From a bacterium HR28 (GTDB taxonomy: Bacteria; Chloroflexota; Chloroflexia; Thermomicrobiales; Thermomicrobiaceae): 64,000 nucleotides of DNA. Shown here piece by piece: positions 1-9,615 of this stretch. The stretch's first letter is position 1, and every line of letters starts with the position of its first letter. The translations under genes and the position numbers were made by a program. The notes below the pieces were generated by a model, which saw only the letters and a list, made by a program, of their open reading frames with translations, was not told the origin of the DNA and did no database searches. The stretch lies in NCBI GenBank assembly GCA_002898255.1, contig BEIE01000002.1:620001-684000 (forward strand), given 5' to 3'.

Positions 1-698
1 GACTATCCCTCGCGGGCAGCGCGGTGTGCGGTCGGGCGGTCAGGGGGAAGGTATCGGTGCCGAGTTCTACGGTGCTCCTCAGGGAGGGAGCGTCGTGGAA
101 ACGCGGGCGCTGGACGAGGAGACACGCAGACTGCCGACGAGGAGCGTGACGATGATGAATGTCTGAATGTCATGAGTCGGGAATCCGCGCTTTCCTGTCC
201 GCCGTGGGCGCGCCAAGCAGTGGTTCAGCTTTTTCGTTCTCGTAGCTCGGCTTTCGCCGGTGCTGCCTTTGTGCCGGGCGAGCGGGAACTTGCGGTCGTG
301 CAAACTGGGCAGCGGCCGAGGGTCGGCTGCTTGCGTGTCCTGGTGAGTGGCGGTGTTCCAGGGAACGGCAGATGACCGCTGTCCGAGCGTGGTGGCATGG
401 TACAGGACACGGCTTTCCGAATGTGACCAGAGGAACTCTGATGAGCGACGAGTGCCCGGGAGGATAGCGGCGCTGGCAGTGTCGTGCCGGACTGCACGTT
501 GCAGCGGAAGCTGAGTTGCTGGACAGGGCGGCGCAACTGTGCCAGACCGTGCCCCTGGGGATCGCGTGGCCGAGAAGACGGTCGCAACACAGGTCGGAGG
601 TCAAGGGGCGTGCGCCAGCCTGGAGGAGCCAAGGCCGGTGTGGGCGCCGTGTCAGGTGCTGGCGCTGGAGGAGGGCTGCGGGACGATCACCAGGCTAC

Positions 699-3600
699 TT
701 ACTCGGCAGCAGTGGTGGGGCGCTCCTGGTGTCGCTGCCGGTCATCACCGGGTGGGGGATCGAGCGGCGAGCGGTAGGGTTCGCCGAGCGTCTGTGCCGT
801 CACCAGGGCGTCGAAGGCGGTGAGGACGAGGCGGGCGGTGCGGTACTCGCCATAGGCCCGTTCCTCGTTGTTCCGCAGAACCGGGAAACTCTGCAAGACG
901 TACTCGACGTCGCTGCGTTCCAGGCCGTAGAGAAGGCAGAAGGCGGCGTCGAGCTCAGCCCGGAGCTGGGCGCGGCGCTCCGGTATCCAGCGGAACGGTG
1001 GGCCGTCGTCGCCGAGGTCACGGGCAAAGGGAGCCAGATCCCAGGCGGTGTAGACGAGTTCGAGGACTCGTGGTCGGATCCATTCGGCCAGCGTCTGACC
1101 GGGAGCCCAGGGGCAAGGCTGGGCGTATATCGAAGGCGGCAGGACGGGAAGTTGTTTGAAGATGTGGAACTTCAGATGGGTTCCGCCGACCTTCTGTCTG
1201 GCTACATAGTCGACCGAGAGTGAGTTGAGGCTTGCGATCAAACAAAGTGCTGCTTGAGGTGTAGCTTCCAGGGGAAACATGAGCAGATAAGTATCCCCCA
1301 CCGCTACGCTGGGGATGACGGTGGCGATGACGGTACGCTCGTTCGTGGCGTTGGTTATATCTCGCCAGCCGAGGAGCCAGCCGCGCTCCCAGCGGCCTGT
1401 GAGGCGAGCGTTGACTTCCTCTTCGGCCACCCAGTAGCGCGGTAAGACCACGAGCTCCGGGTCGGCTTTGGCCTGCGCGGTGAGTTCCACCGCGTCGTCC
1501 CATGTCCGCGGCCGCGTGGCCAGCCAGGGCGGGCCGCCCGAGTCCGGCGCACTCCCCCAGCGACCAGGGCCACCGTAGCTCGCCCAGCGGTGGTCGAACT
1601 GGTGGGCCAGCTTGGCCTCATAGAGGGGCAGGTAGCGCTCCTCGCCCCGGACAAAGGTGTTCCCGACCAGGCGAAAGCCGGCGGCCTCAAGCTGCGTCCG
1701 CGTGCGGAAGAGATGAGAGTCGTTGGCCATATGGAACATTGCGAAGAAACTGACGCCCCACGGGTTCTGCTCCTCTGGTCTCTCGCGGAGGAGGACGGGC
1801 ACACGGCGGTAGATGGCCCGGGTCAGCTCGGCGTCACGGCGGCTGCGGAAGACGGGGCAGGTGCGGGTGTTCGGGTTGATGAGGGCGAAGTCTTCCCGAC
1901 TGAGCGTGAACGTGCGTTCTGGGTGGCGGAGCTGGTCGGCCCGGTGGAGGAAGAAGGCGAAGCGCGGCGGCTCCGGGTGGTCACGGGCCGTCAGCGTGAG
2001 GAGACAGAACTTCGTGCGACTGTCAATGGCTGGGAACAGGCGATCGCGGTTTTCGAAGTCGAAGAGGCTGACCAGGGCGCGCTGCTCGACAACGGTGCCA
2101 AACAGCTCCTTGGTCGTGTCGTCGGTGGCGATGCCGGTGGGGACGACGATGCCGGCCCGACCGTGGCCGTTCAGGAGCTGCCAGGCCAGCTCGGCAAAGA
2201 CAGCGTAGGTGTTGACGTCGCCGCGACCAGCATACGGGAAGCGACCGCTCTGGTGGAGGAAATGGCTGATGCTCGTGGCATGACGGACAGCTTCTTGGTA
2301 TTGGTGCCACAGCGCGGGGTTCGTCGTAGGAAGCTCGGCGATCCGGCGACGGCGTTCGCTGGCATTGGGCGCAGCGGCGATGACAGGGTCACGCGTTGCA
2401 AAGAACTCCTGCTCTTGGAGCTTGACGCGCTCCCACGGTGGGTTGCCGAGGACGACGTCGAAACCACCGCGGGCAAAGACGTCGGGGAACTCGAGTGGCC
2501 AGTGGAAGAAGCGGAGCTCACTCGCCAGTGCCTGGGCAGCGGCCAGCAGCCGCGGCTCACGCAGCTGGCCGGCCAGCGCCTGCCGGATGTGCCCAGTCGT
2601 CGGCACGGTTTCCCCCTGCGTGAGGTCGGCAAAGAAGGCAGCCGTCCACAGGTCACAGGCCGCGCGCAGACGCTCCCAGCGCTCGTCACGCGCCAGTTCC
2701 CCATAGGCCCGCTGCTTGGCGAGCCGCTCTTCTACCGTCTGCTCCGGCATCCGCTCCACTGCCTCGACCAGGAGGCCGAGGTCGAAGAGGGTCTCATCGA
2801 TGTCCAGCGGGCCGGCACTCAAGGGGAGCTGCTGTTGCTCCCGCCGGTTGCGTTGACGGTGGCCGCGGGCTGCGCTGCGCTCTGCTCGGTCGTCGCGCTC
2901 GTAGGCAGCATCAGGGATCCCCTCGCGCAGCACAGCGAGGTCAAAGACGCCGACCAGTGAGTCGCCGCACTTGATCCGGTGATCGAGGAAGGTCAGGGGC
3001 TGTCCGGGGAGATGCGCCTCGATCCAGAGTGCGACCTTGCAGAGCTCGACGGCGAGCGGGTTCTTGTCGACGGCGTAGAGGCAGTGGGTAACGACCTCAC
3101 GCATCGCCTCGCGCTGGCGCTCGGGCGAGGGCTCCTCTTCGCCGGTCTCCAGGCGGGCCAGGGTGCGGGCCAGGCGGCGGGCAGCGGCGAGCAGGAAGTG
3201 ACCTGAACCAGCGGCTGGGTCGCAGATCTTGAGGTCGAGGAGCGCCCGGCGCTTCTCTTCACGCGTCGCTGCCCTCTTGAGACGGGCTTCCAGCACCGGC
3301 TGGAGAGCGCTCTCGACGAGGGCGGCCACCAGTTCGGGTGGCGTGTAGTAGCTCCCGGTCGTCTTGCGTTGGGTGCCGGGGGCAAAGGTGAACGGTTCGT
3401 CGGCGGTCAGCTCGATCAACGGGGCGTGGTCGAGCAGGCTCTCGTAGACCGAACCGAGCTCCTCGACGTCGAGGGCAGCGTAGTTGACACGCCGCGGTAT
3501 CCCTCGCTCGTCGGGGATGCGCGAGAGCGCGGCGATCGCGTCGAGGAGGTCGCGGTTTCGTAGACGCCAATCCTCGAACGGCTCGGGCCGGAACAGTTCT

Positions 3601-4739
3601 CCGTCGAGGACGGGGAGGTCGAGCAGGGCCGCGAGCGGGCGGCCGTTGTGGCGCGGTTGGCCGTCACGGAGGACGGCAAAGAGGGCGAGGAGGCCAGCCC
3701 AGAGGTCGTCGTGGTCGTCGCGGGCGCGCCAGTCCTCGCAGCGTCGGCGCAGGCGCTCCACGGAGTAGCCCTGGCGGTAGTGCTCGCTCCCCCCGAGGAG
3801 GCCGCGTTCCTCGGTCACCAAGAGGAAGAGGAGACGGTAGACCAGGCGGAGTAGGAGCTCGTAGAAGCGTTGGGGTGAAAGCTCGCCGGACCGCACCTGC
3901 TCGCGGAGGTTGCTGTTGGCCGGGTGACGGAGGAAGCCGTTCCCGAGCGTCAGTACGGCACGCTCGACACCGTCGCGGAGCCGGTCGCGGGCGCGGCTTC
4001 CCTGTTCAAGGGCCTGCTGGTGGTACTGCTCGAGGATGCACTGGTGGGCAGTGGCGGTGTCCTGCGGGAGGCGAGTGCGGTGGAGGAGGCGATAGAGGAG
4101 GACGAAGTCGGTGTAGCGCTCGTCGGTGAAGAGGGTAGCGAGGTCGAACTCCAGGTAGGTCTCGGTGCGGAGCTGGGGAGAGGAACGGAGGAGGCGGAGG
4201 GTGAGGCCGTTGGTGACGATCCCCCAGAGGTGGTCGGAGCGGTTGAGGAACTCCTGGACGAGCGTGTGCGGGGAGAGGCGGGGACGGCCGGACGGGTCGA
4301 TACGGCCGAGTTCCTGGCGGGCGCCGGCGATATGGATGGGTGGGCTGTCCTCGTCTGGGCTGGCGCGGTGGGAGATCGCGTAGGTCTGGCCGGCGAGTTC
4401 GTAGGCGCGGGGGTTGCGCTCGAGCTCGTAGCCGAGGGAGGAGAGGAGCGGGACGATCCAGGCGTCGCGGGTGAGGGAGGTGGCGCGGTCGGTCTCAGGG
4501 AGCCGCTCGAGGCGCCGTTGGAACACGTTCCACAAGTTGAGGGCGGCACGGTATGTCTGGGCGATGTCGTCGAGGAGCTCGCGCTCGTCGCGGAAGCCAA
4601 AGTCGCGTGGGTGCTGGCCGGAGAGCTGGGTGGGATCGGTGCGGAGCTGCTCGAGGAGGTCGGGGGAGAAGAGGCCGCCGACGAGGCGGACGGCTGGGGT
4701 GGTGGTGCGGGCAAGTTCGTGCGCGACCGCGAGCGCCAT
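699..4739 (-). CDS. Eco57I/DrmMI-like N6-adenine DNA methyltransferase (large, type IIG/DISARM-like)
   Basis: ORF 699..4940(-); likely ATG at 4739 (MALAVAHELARTTTPAVRL). Motif I-like DPAAGSGHFLLAAARR, motif IV NPPWERVK, GSYYTPPELVAALV, IKCGDSLVGVFD. Confidence 0.85.
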   Translation of the reverse strand: MALAVAHELARTTTPAVRLVGGLFSPDLLEQLRTDPTQLSGQHPRDFGFRDERELLDDIAQTYRAALNLWNVFQRRLERLPETDRATSLTRDAWIVPLLSSLGYELERNPRAYELAGQTYAISHRASPDEDSPPIHIAGARQELGRIDPSGRPRLSPHTLVQEFLNRSDHLWGIVTNGLTLRLLRSSPQLRTETYLEFDLATLFTDERYTDFVLLYRLLHRTRLPQDTATAHQCILEQYHQQALEQGSRARDRLRDGVERAVLTLGNGFLRHPANSNLREQVRSGELSPQRFYELLLRLVYRLLFLLVTEERGLLGGSEHYRQGYSVERLRRRCEDWRARDDHDDLWAGLLALFAVLRDGQPRHNGRPLAALLDLPVLDGELFRPEPFEDWRLRNRDLLDAIAALSRIPDERGIPRRVNYAALDVEELGSVYESLLDHAPLIELTADEPFTFAPGTQRKTTGSYYTPPELVAALVESALQPVLEARLKRAATREEKRRALLDLKICDPAAGSGHFLLAAARRLARTLARLETGEEEPSPERQREAMREVVTHCLYAVDKNPLAVELCKVALWIEAHLPGQPLTFLDHRIKCGDSLVGVFDLAVLREGIPDAAYERDDRAERSAARGHRQRNRREQQQLPLSAGPLDIDETLFDLGLLVEAVERMPEQTVEERLAKQRAYGELARDERWERLRAACDLWTAAFFADLTQGETVPTTGHIRQALAGQLREPRLLAAAQALASELRFFHWPLEFPDVFARGGFDVVLGNPPWERVKLQEQEFFATRDPVIAAAPNASERRRRIAELPTTNPALWHQYQEAVRHATSISHFLHQSGRFPYAGRGDVNTYAVFAELAWQLLNGHGRAGIVVPTGIATDDTTKELFGTVVEQRALVSLFDFENRDRLFPAIDSRTKFCLLTLTARDHPEPPRFAFFLHRADQLRHPERTFTLSREDFALINPNTRTCPVFRSRRDAELTRAIYRRVPVLLRERPEEQNPWGVSFFAMFHMANDSHLFRTRTQLEAAGFRLVGNTFVRGEERYLPLYEAKLAHQFDHRWASYGGPGRWGSAPDSGGPPWLATRPRTWDDAVELTAQAKADPELVVLPRYWVAEEEVNARLTGRWERGWLLGWRDITNATNERTVIATVIPSVAVGDTYLLMFPLEATPQAALCLIASLNSLSVDYVARQKVGGTHLKFHIFKQLPVLPPSIYAQPCPWAPGQTLAEWIRPRVLELVYTAWDLAPFARDLGDDGPPFRWIPERRAQLRAELDAAFCLLYGLERSDVEYVLQSFPVLRNNEERAYGEYRTARLVLTAFDALVTAQTLGEPYRSPLDPPPGDDRQRHQERPTTAAE

Positions 4740-5270
4740 AGCACCGCTCCTTCCCGGCTTGGGGCGTGAACGCTGACCGCGCGCTTCGGCTGGTCGGGGA
4801 TTATCAGGGGAGGTGAGTAGGTTGACAAGGGGCACGCCCTGAACTCGTCGACAGGTTACGTGTCCGAACGATTCACGCGACACCTTGCGGACGTGCGGTC
4901 GCCAGATATGGCCTCCCTCCAGAATTGCGCGCGCTATCAACGAGAGCCCGGCTTAATCTAGGGGGGTGGGGCATCTCACCTGCCGGCGGGGGAAGCGAGA
5001 CGCACCCGGCGGGAATTGGGCAAAGTGGCAATGAGGCAGTATTCCACGCTCCGGCGTGCTCGGCTCTGTCCTCGGCCTGTTGAAGTGTCCGTCCAGCGTG
5101 CCCATGAGGTACGGGGGCAACAAGACCGCCCTTCCGGAGCGTCGGTGGACTTTCAGGAGTCTTCCGTCGGCGAGCTGTGCCTGACCAGACTATCCTGGTC
5201 ACTACCGATGGTGGTCCATGTAAGGGGGCCAGTGCTCTGCCGTGCATCGACTGACCTTGGCCAGCGAGTG

Positions 5271-8159
5271 TCAGCCGCTCTGGCCAAGGTGTGGTTGAAG
5301 CACGAGCAGCGCGATGAGGTCGGGCGGCCAGTGTGGCTGGATGGTGAGGCCACGGCGTGGCGCACCCGCTGCCTCGTGGACGCGCCGGTGCGCCTGCAGC
5401 AACTCGTTGGTTCGGGCTGTCAGGAGTCCAGCGAGGGGGCCGGCCGGCTCGGCCTGGCGGAGAAGTTCGGCGACTGGCTCAAGCGCCAGTGTGAGGAGTT
5501 CGCGTCGTTCGGACGGTGGGATGTCCGCTTCGGGGCGAGCTTGATCAAGGAGTGCACGGGCCTGGTCGGGGTTTAGCCAGTGCTCGGCAAAGAGGTCGCA
5601 GCCAGTAGTGAGGACGTCCTCCAGGATGAGGTCGGGGCGTCCGGGGCGTCGCAACAGGAAGCGAGCGCGAAGCAGAAGGAGGATGGTGACCTCACGGACG
5701 AGGCTGGTGCGCACCACCCCGAGCCGGGCAACGACGGTGGTCGTGTCCGGAGGCTCGAAGGCCAGCTCAAAGAGGTGGCGTGCGAGCGCGGTGACAAACG
5801 GGTGGTTACGGCCCACCCACTCCGCACTGGCAGGGTGCGGATAGGTGAAGGCAAGCTGCCAGCTTTCTCGGTTATTGCGCGGCAGGGTCAACCTGACCGC
5901 CTCAGGAAGCTCTGCGAGAGCGCGCAGAGAGAGTGTTTGGTCTGGGGCAGGCTGCACTTGGCCACCGAGTCGCTGGACGGCTGCGGCGACGAACTCCCGG
6001 ACAGTCGTCTCGTCGCCGAGGACGCTGTCACAAGCAGCCAGTTCCTCCATGACCGCTTCGGCCTTGAGCTGGTGCTGGGCGAAGCGGGTGCGCCGGACGC
6101 GCTCGCGCTCGGCGTCCTCGTCCCAACGCTTCAGAAGCTCTTCGGTTCGGTCGGGGCCAAGGGGGAGTGCCAGCTGTGCCTGGCGTGGGCGCTCAAAGAT
6201 GCGGTGCACAAGGAGTTCGGCCAGCCAGCCCTCATCTTCGGGGACGGGGACATTGGTCCCCAGTTGGCGTCGGATCTGGTCCGCCTTCTCGATCAGGACG
6301 GCGATCACTTCAGCGTCGACGGGGTTATCGCGTCCGTACAGGCGCACCACAGTGACGCGCGGGCTCGGCTGGCCAAAGCGGTCGACGCGCCCTTCACGCT
6401 GCTCGAGACGGTTTGGGTTCCAGGGCAAGTCGTAGTGGAGGACAGCGTCGAACAGTTCCTGGAGGTTGACGCCCTCGCTGAGACAATCTGTCGCGACCAG
6501 GACACGCTGTGGATACTGAGCGAGCTGACGCACGCGCTCGTGCCGCTCTTCGTCGCCGAGGCGGCCAGTGATGCAGGCGATGCCGAGATCAGGAAATTCT
6601 GCGTGGAGCGTTGGGCAGAGCAACTCGGCAACGTATTCGGCGGTGTCGACAAAGAAGCACCAGATAATGGGGTTTAACCCTTGGCGGAGAAGCTGACGAA
6701 TAGCGGAAAGACATTCCTGGAGCTTGGTGTCGTGGGTCGGATTGCTGGCCAAAACCTTGGCCTGGCTGACGAGTGCACGGAGGCGGCGTTGCATGAACTC
6801 CGGGATGGGTGACCGCCCGGTTTCCCAGGTACGGGAGAGGGTCGGAACCTCGTCGCTCGGCTTGGTCTCGGTTGGCTCTAGCCCATTGGGCGTGGCCGCC
6901 TCGTCCTCGAGAGGTGGGATGGCAGGTTCAATCTCGTCGTGGCTGATCTCACGGCGTTCGAGTGCAGCCAGGCCGGCGCGGGGGCTGGACATGACACAGC
7001 GGAGCAACGTGAGGGCGCCCCACCACTGGAAGCGCTGTTCCCGCTCAGGCAGCTCGCGGCTGAGCTCGATAAGCTGCTTACAGAGGTCGAAGGTCGCCTC
7101 AAAGAGCTGGCGATAGGAGGGGGAGAGCGTGTAGGTGCGCTCCTCAACGACCCGCTCGGGGTAGAGGCCTTTGGCCTCTGGCCACTGGTGGCTGATGTCG
7201 GCACGGGTACGCTGGACGAGATGACGAGCAAGGCGCTCGCGTTGTTCGCGTGTGAGCTGGTCGGGCTCCCACTGTTCGAAGGCTGGATCGAGCAGGCCGA
7301 GCAGGCGCTGGAAAGCGCGCTGGACACCAGAATGGGGCGTGGCGGTGAGGAGAATGAGGTGGCGCTGCTGGCCGTGAGCAAGCCGTTTCACCAGTTCGTA
7401 CCGGAGGTGACGGGGATCGCGCTCCGCGCTCGAGGCGGGAACTACGCCGTGGGCCTCGTCGACAATCACCAGGTCGGGCGGCTCGGCTAGGAACGGCTCG
7501 CGGTTGCGCGGAAGCTTGAGAAAGTCGATCGAGGCGACGATGACCGGGTAGTGGCGATAGAGCGAACGGCCTGGCGGAAGAGCACGCTCGAGGGCGGCGA
7601 GCGTGGACGGCGCAACAATGACCGGCTCGAGGTGAAACTTCTCCCGGAGCTCGGTCGCCCACTGCTCAATCAAGGTAGGCGGGCAGAGGACAACCAGTCG
7701 GCGGATGGCGTAGCTGTCCCAGAGTTCGCGGGCAATGAGACCAGCCTCGATCGTCTTGCCGACGCCCACGTCGTCGGCGATGAGCAGACGGACGGGATCG
7801 AGGCGGAGGGCCATGAGGAGTGGCACGAGTTGGTAAGGGCGCGGGCGCACGGAGATGCGCCCAAGTGAGCGGAAGGGCGCGGCGCCTTCGCGGAGGAGGA
7901 GGCGCGCTGCTTGGCCGAGCAGGCGGACAGCCTCGGCATCGGCGATGTGGTCTGGCTGGGGAAGAGGGAAGGAGGCTGGTTCCAGTCGCTCGCTGGGCAG
8001 TGAGTAGGCGAGGAGTTCGGCGAGTTGGCGATGGACAGGCAGTGCCTCGTCGCTCGAAGCGGTGAGGGGGCGGAGCAGCACAACCTCGGAATCGGCACTG
8101 GGAAGGACGACCCATTCACGGTGCCGAAAGCGGACGACCGATCCTGGCTGAACCGACAC
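5271..8159 (-). CDS. SNF2/RapA-like superfamily 2 helicase (DrmD-like)
   Basis: GTG start; Walker A-like DDVGVGKTIEAGLIAREL, DEAH box VIVDEAHG, LLTATPHSG, C-terminal helicase motif VATDCLSEGVNLQ...NRLEQREGRVDRFGQ. Upstream of the methylase on the same strand. Confidence 0.85.
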   Translation of the reverse strand: MSVQPGSVVRFRHREWVVLPSADSEVVLLRPLTASSDEALPVHRQLAELLAYSLPSERLEPASFPLPQPDHIADAEAVRLLGQAARLLLREGAAPFRSLGRISVRPRPYQLVPLLMALRLDPVRLLIADDVGVGKTIEAGLIARELWDSYAIRRLVVLCPPTLIEQWATELREKFHLEPVIVAPSTLAALERALPPGRSLYRHYPVIVASIDFLKLPRNREPFLAEPPDLVIVDEAHGVVPASSAERDPRHLRYELVKRLAHGQQRHLILLTATPHSGVQRAFQRLLGLLDPAFEQWEPDQLTREQRERLARHLVQRTRADISHQWPEAKGLYPERVVEERTYTLSPSYRQLFEATFDLCKQLIELSRELPEREQRFQWWGALTLLRCVMSSPRAGLAALERREISHDEIEPAIPPLEDEAATPNGLEPTETKPSDEVPTLSRTWETGRSPIPEFMQRRLRALVSQAKVLASNPTHDTKLQECLSAIRQLLRQGLNPIIWCFFVDTAEYVAELLCPTLHAEFPDLGIACITGRLGDEERHERVRQLAQYPQRVLVATDCLSEGVNLQELFDAVLHYDLPWNPNRLEQREGRVDRFGQPSPRVTVVRLYGRDNPVDAEVIAVLIEKADQIRRQLGTNVPVPEDEGWLAELLVHRIFERPRQAQLALPLGPDRTEELLKRWDEDAERERVRRTRFAQHQLKAEAVMEELAACDSVLGDETTVREFVAAAVQRLGGQVQPAPDQTLSLRALAELPEAVRLTLPRNNRESWQLAFTYPHPASAEWVGRNHPFVTALARHLFELAFEPPDTTTVVARLGVVRTSLVREVTILLLLRARFLLRRPGRPDLILEDVLTTGCDLFAEHWLNPDQARALLDQARPEADIPPSERRELLTLALEPVAELLRQAEPAGPLAGLLTARTNELLQAHRRVHEAAGAPRRGLTIQPHWPPDLIALLVLQPHLGQSG

Positions 8160-8417
8160 GACAGACTCCCGGCGTCGATCAGTCGATTCCTAGGATGGTG
8201 TGGCAGGGGGAATGTGTCAAGGGTGTCTGCACAGCGTGACAGGAGTGCAACGAGAGGCCATGGCCCTGACAGGTGGTGGAGCTGCTGTCTTCGGCGGTTC
8301 CGTGGTCTTGTTCTGCGGCATCTGGAAAGGACGGGCGCTGTCAACGGCGCTACGACAGGCGTTCTGGAGGCTCTACGCGGTGCCGTCCCGATGGGGACAC
8401 CGTCTGTCCCCCTCGTC

Positions 8418-8437
8418 GGGGCGCGATTGATCGCGCC
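8418..8437. repeat. Dispersed palindrome GGGCGCGATTGATCGCGCCC (family B)
   Basis: Near-perfect palindrome in the gap between helicase and UDG genes; matches other copies in the window. Confidence 0.7.
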
Positions 8438-8886
8438 CGCCGGCCCGGAAGGGGCGGCAGCGACCGCGGGACATCGTCCACGTCCAGGGGAAGAGACACC
8501 GGGATACACCGAGGCCACGGTAACGATGTTCTTGGCGAGGTAGCGCCACGGGGCACGACAGCCTGGCATCTCCAGTGGGCGTGAGGCCGGAGACCAAGGT
8601 GCGTCGGCTGAGGCTTGAAACAGCGCGTTGGTCGTGCGGAGCGCTGGGTGGAGCGAGTGGTGCAGGACGGGCGCGACGGGTTGTCTCGAGGGTGGCGCGG
8701 GTTTCCGTCGGCGAGGCGGAGCGTTGCGTGTGACTTCCCAAGCGAGTAGATGCAGTGTCACCTCCCGCGGCGTGGGGTGTCAGCAACGGACGGCATTTGG
8801 TGGCAGCGAAGTCTCTCCAGGATCGTTGACGCTACGATGGAGCGCGAGTAGGACGTGGGATCGCTACCCGTCGGAGGGTTTGGTCT

Positions 8887-9615
8887 GTGAACGAGACGTT
8901 TCCTGCACTCGCTGCGGAGATCGTGGCCTGCGTGCGGTGCCCCCGCTTAGTCGCTTACCGGCAGGCGGTCGCAGCAAAGAAACGCCGGGCGTACCAGGAC
9001 GAAGAGTACTGGGGAAAGCCGGTGCCGGGATTTGGGGATCCGGCGGCGCGCTTGGTCATCGTGGGGCTTGCACCGGCGGCGCACGGCGGGAACCGTACGG
9101 GGCGCATGTTTACCGGTGATCGCTCCAGTGACTGGCTCTTCCGTGCTCTCTACCGTGCTGGCTTTGCGAACCAGCCGACGAGTCGCTCGCGTGACGATGG
9201 GCTGGAGCTCCGCGATGCCTACATCACGGCGGCCTGTCGCTGTGCCCCTCCGGACAATCGGCCCACTGGTGAGGAACTGGCGGCTTGCCGACCCTATCTT
9301 GTTCGCGAACTCCAGCTCCTGGAGCGAGCGCGCGTGCTGGTGTGCCTGGGCCATGTCGCCTTTGCGTCCGCGCTTGCGGCACTCGCTGACCTGGGAGCGG
9401 GACGCCCCGAGCCGGCCAACAGCGAGGCGACCCTCCCTCCCCGTTTCCGGCACGGTGCGCTTTTTCGCTGGAGGACACTTCCCTGGCGAGCGGGAGCGCT
9501 CTGGCTACTGGCGAGCTACCACCCCAGCCAGCGGAATACCCAGACAGGGTTGCTCTCCGAGGCGATGTTCGAGGCGATCTTCGTCGAGGCACGCACGTTA
9601 CTTGCCGACAGTTAG
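8887..9615 (+). CDS. Uracil-DNA glycosylase, family 5 (UDGb-like)
   Basis: GTG start; CPRLVAYRQ...GFGDPAARLVIVGLAPAAHGGNRTGRMFTGDRSSDWL and YHPSQRNTQTG motifs typical of family 5 UDGs. Confidence 0.9.
   Translation: MNETFPALAAEIVACVRCPRLVAYRQAVAAKKRRAYQDEEYWGKPVPGFGDPAARLVIVGLAPAAHGGNRTGRMFTGDRSSDWLFRALYRAGFANQPTSRSRDDGLELRDAYITAACRCAPPDNRPTGEELAACRPYLVRELQLLERARVLVCLGHVAFASALAALADLGAGRPEPANSEATLPPRFRHGALFRWRTLPWRAGALWLLASYHPSQRNTQTGLLSEAMFEAIFVEARTLLADS

Noticed and set aside
170-632. ORFs 170..604 and 225..632 on the minus strand as possible drmC-like or third gene after the methylase
   Set aside because: Low-complexity, overlapping frames, no motif; too short for DrmA/B.
3000-3100. Reading the helicase-methylase pair as BREX (PglX)
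   Set aside because: No brxC, pglZ or Lon-like genes nearby and the partner is an SNF2-like helicase, which fits DISARM better.
3924-4769. Long plus-strand ORFs antisense to the methylase (e.g. 1590..2960, 3924..4769)
   Set aside because: Mirror frames of a GC-rich coding gene; Val/Glu/Gly-rich composition, no motifs.
5580-6677. 365-aa plus-strand ORF antisense to the helicase
   Set aside because: Shadow frame of the SNF2 gene; no recognisable domain.
7670-8761. 363-aa minus ORF spanning the helicase N-terminus
   Set aside because: Alternative frame overlapping the confident helicase start; Arg/Pro/Ser-rich.
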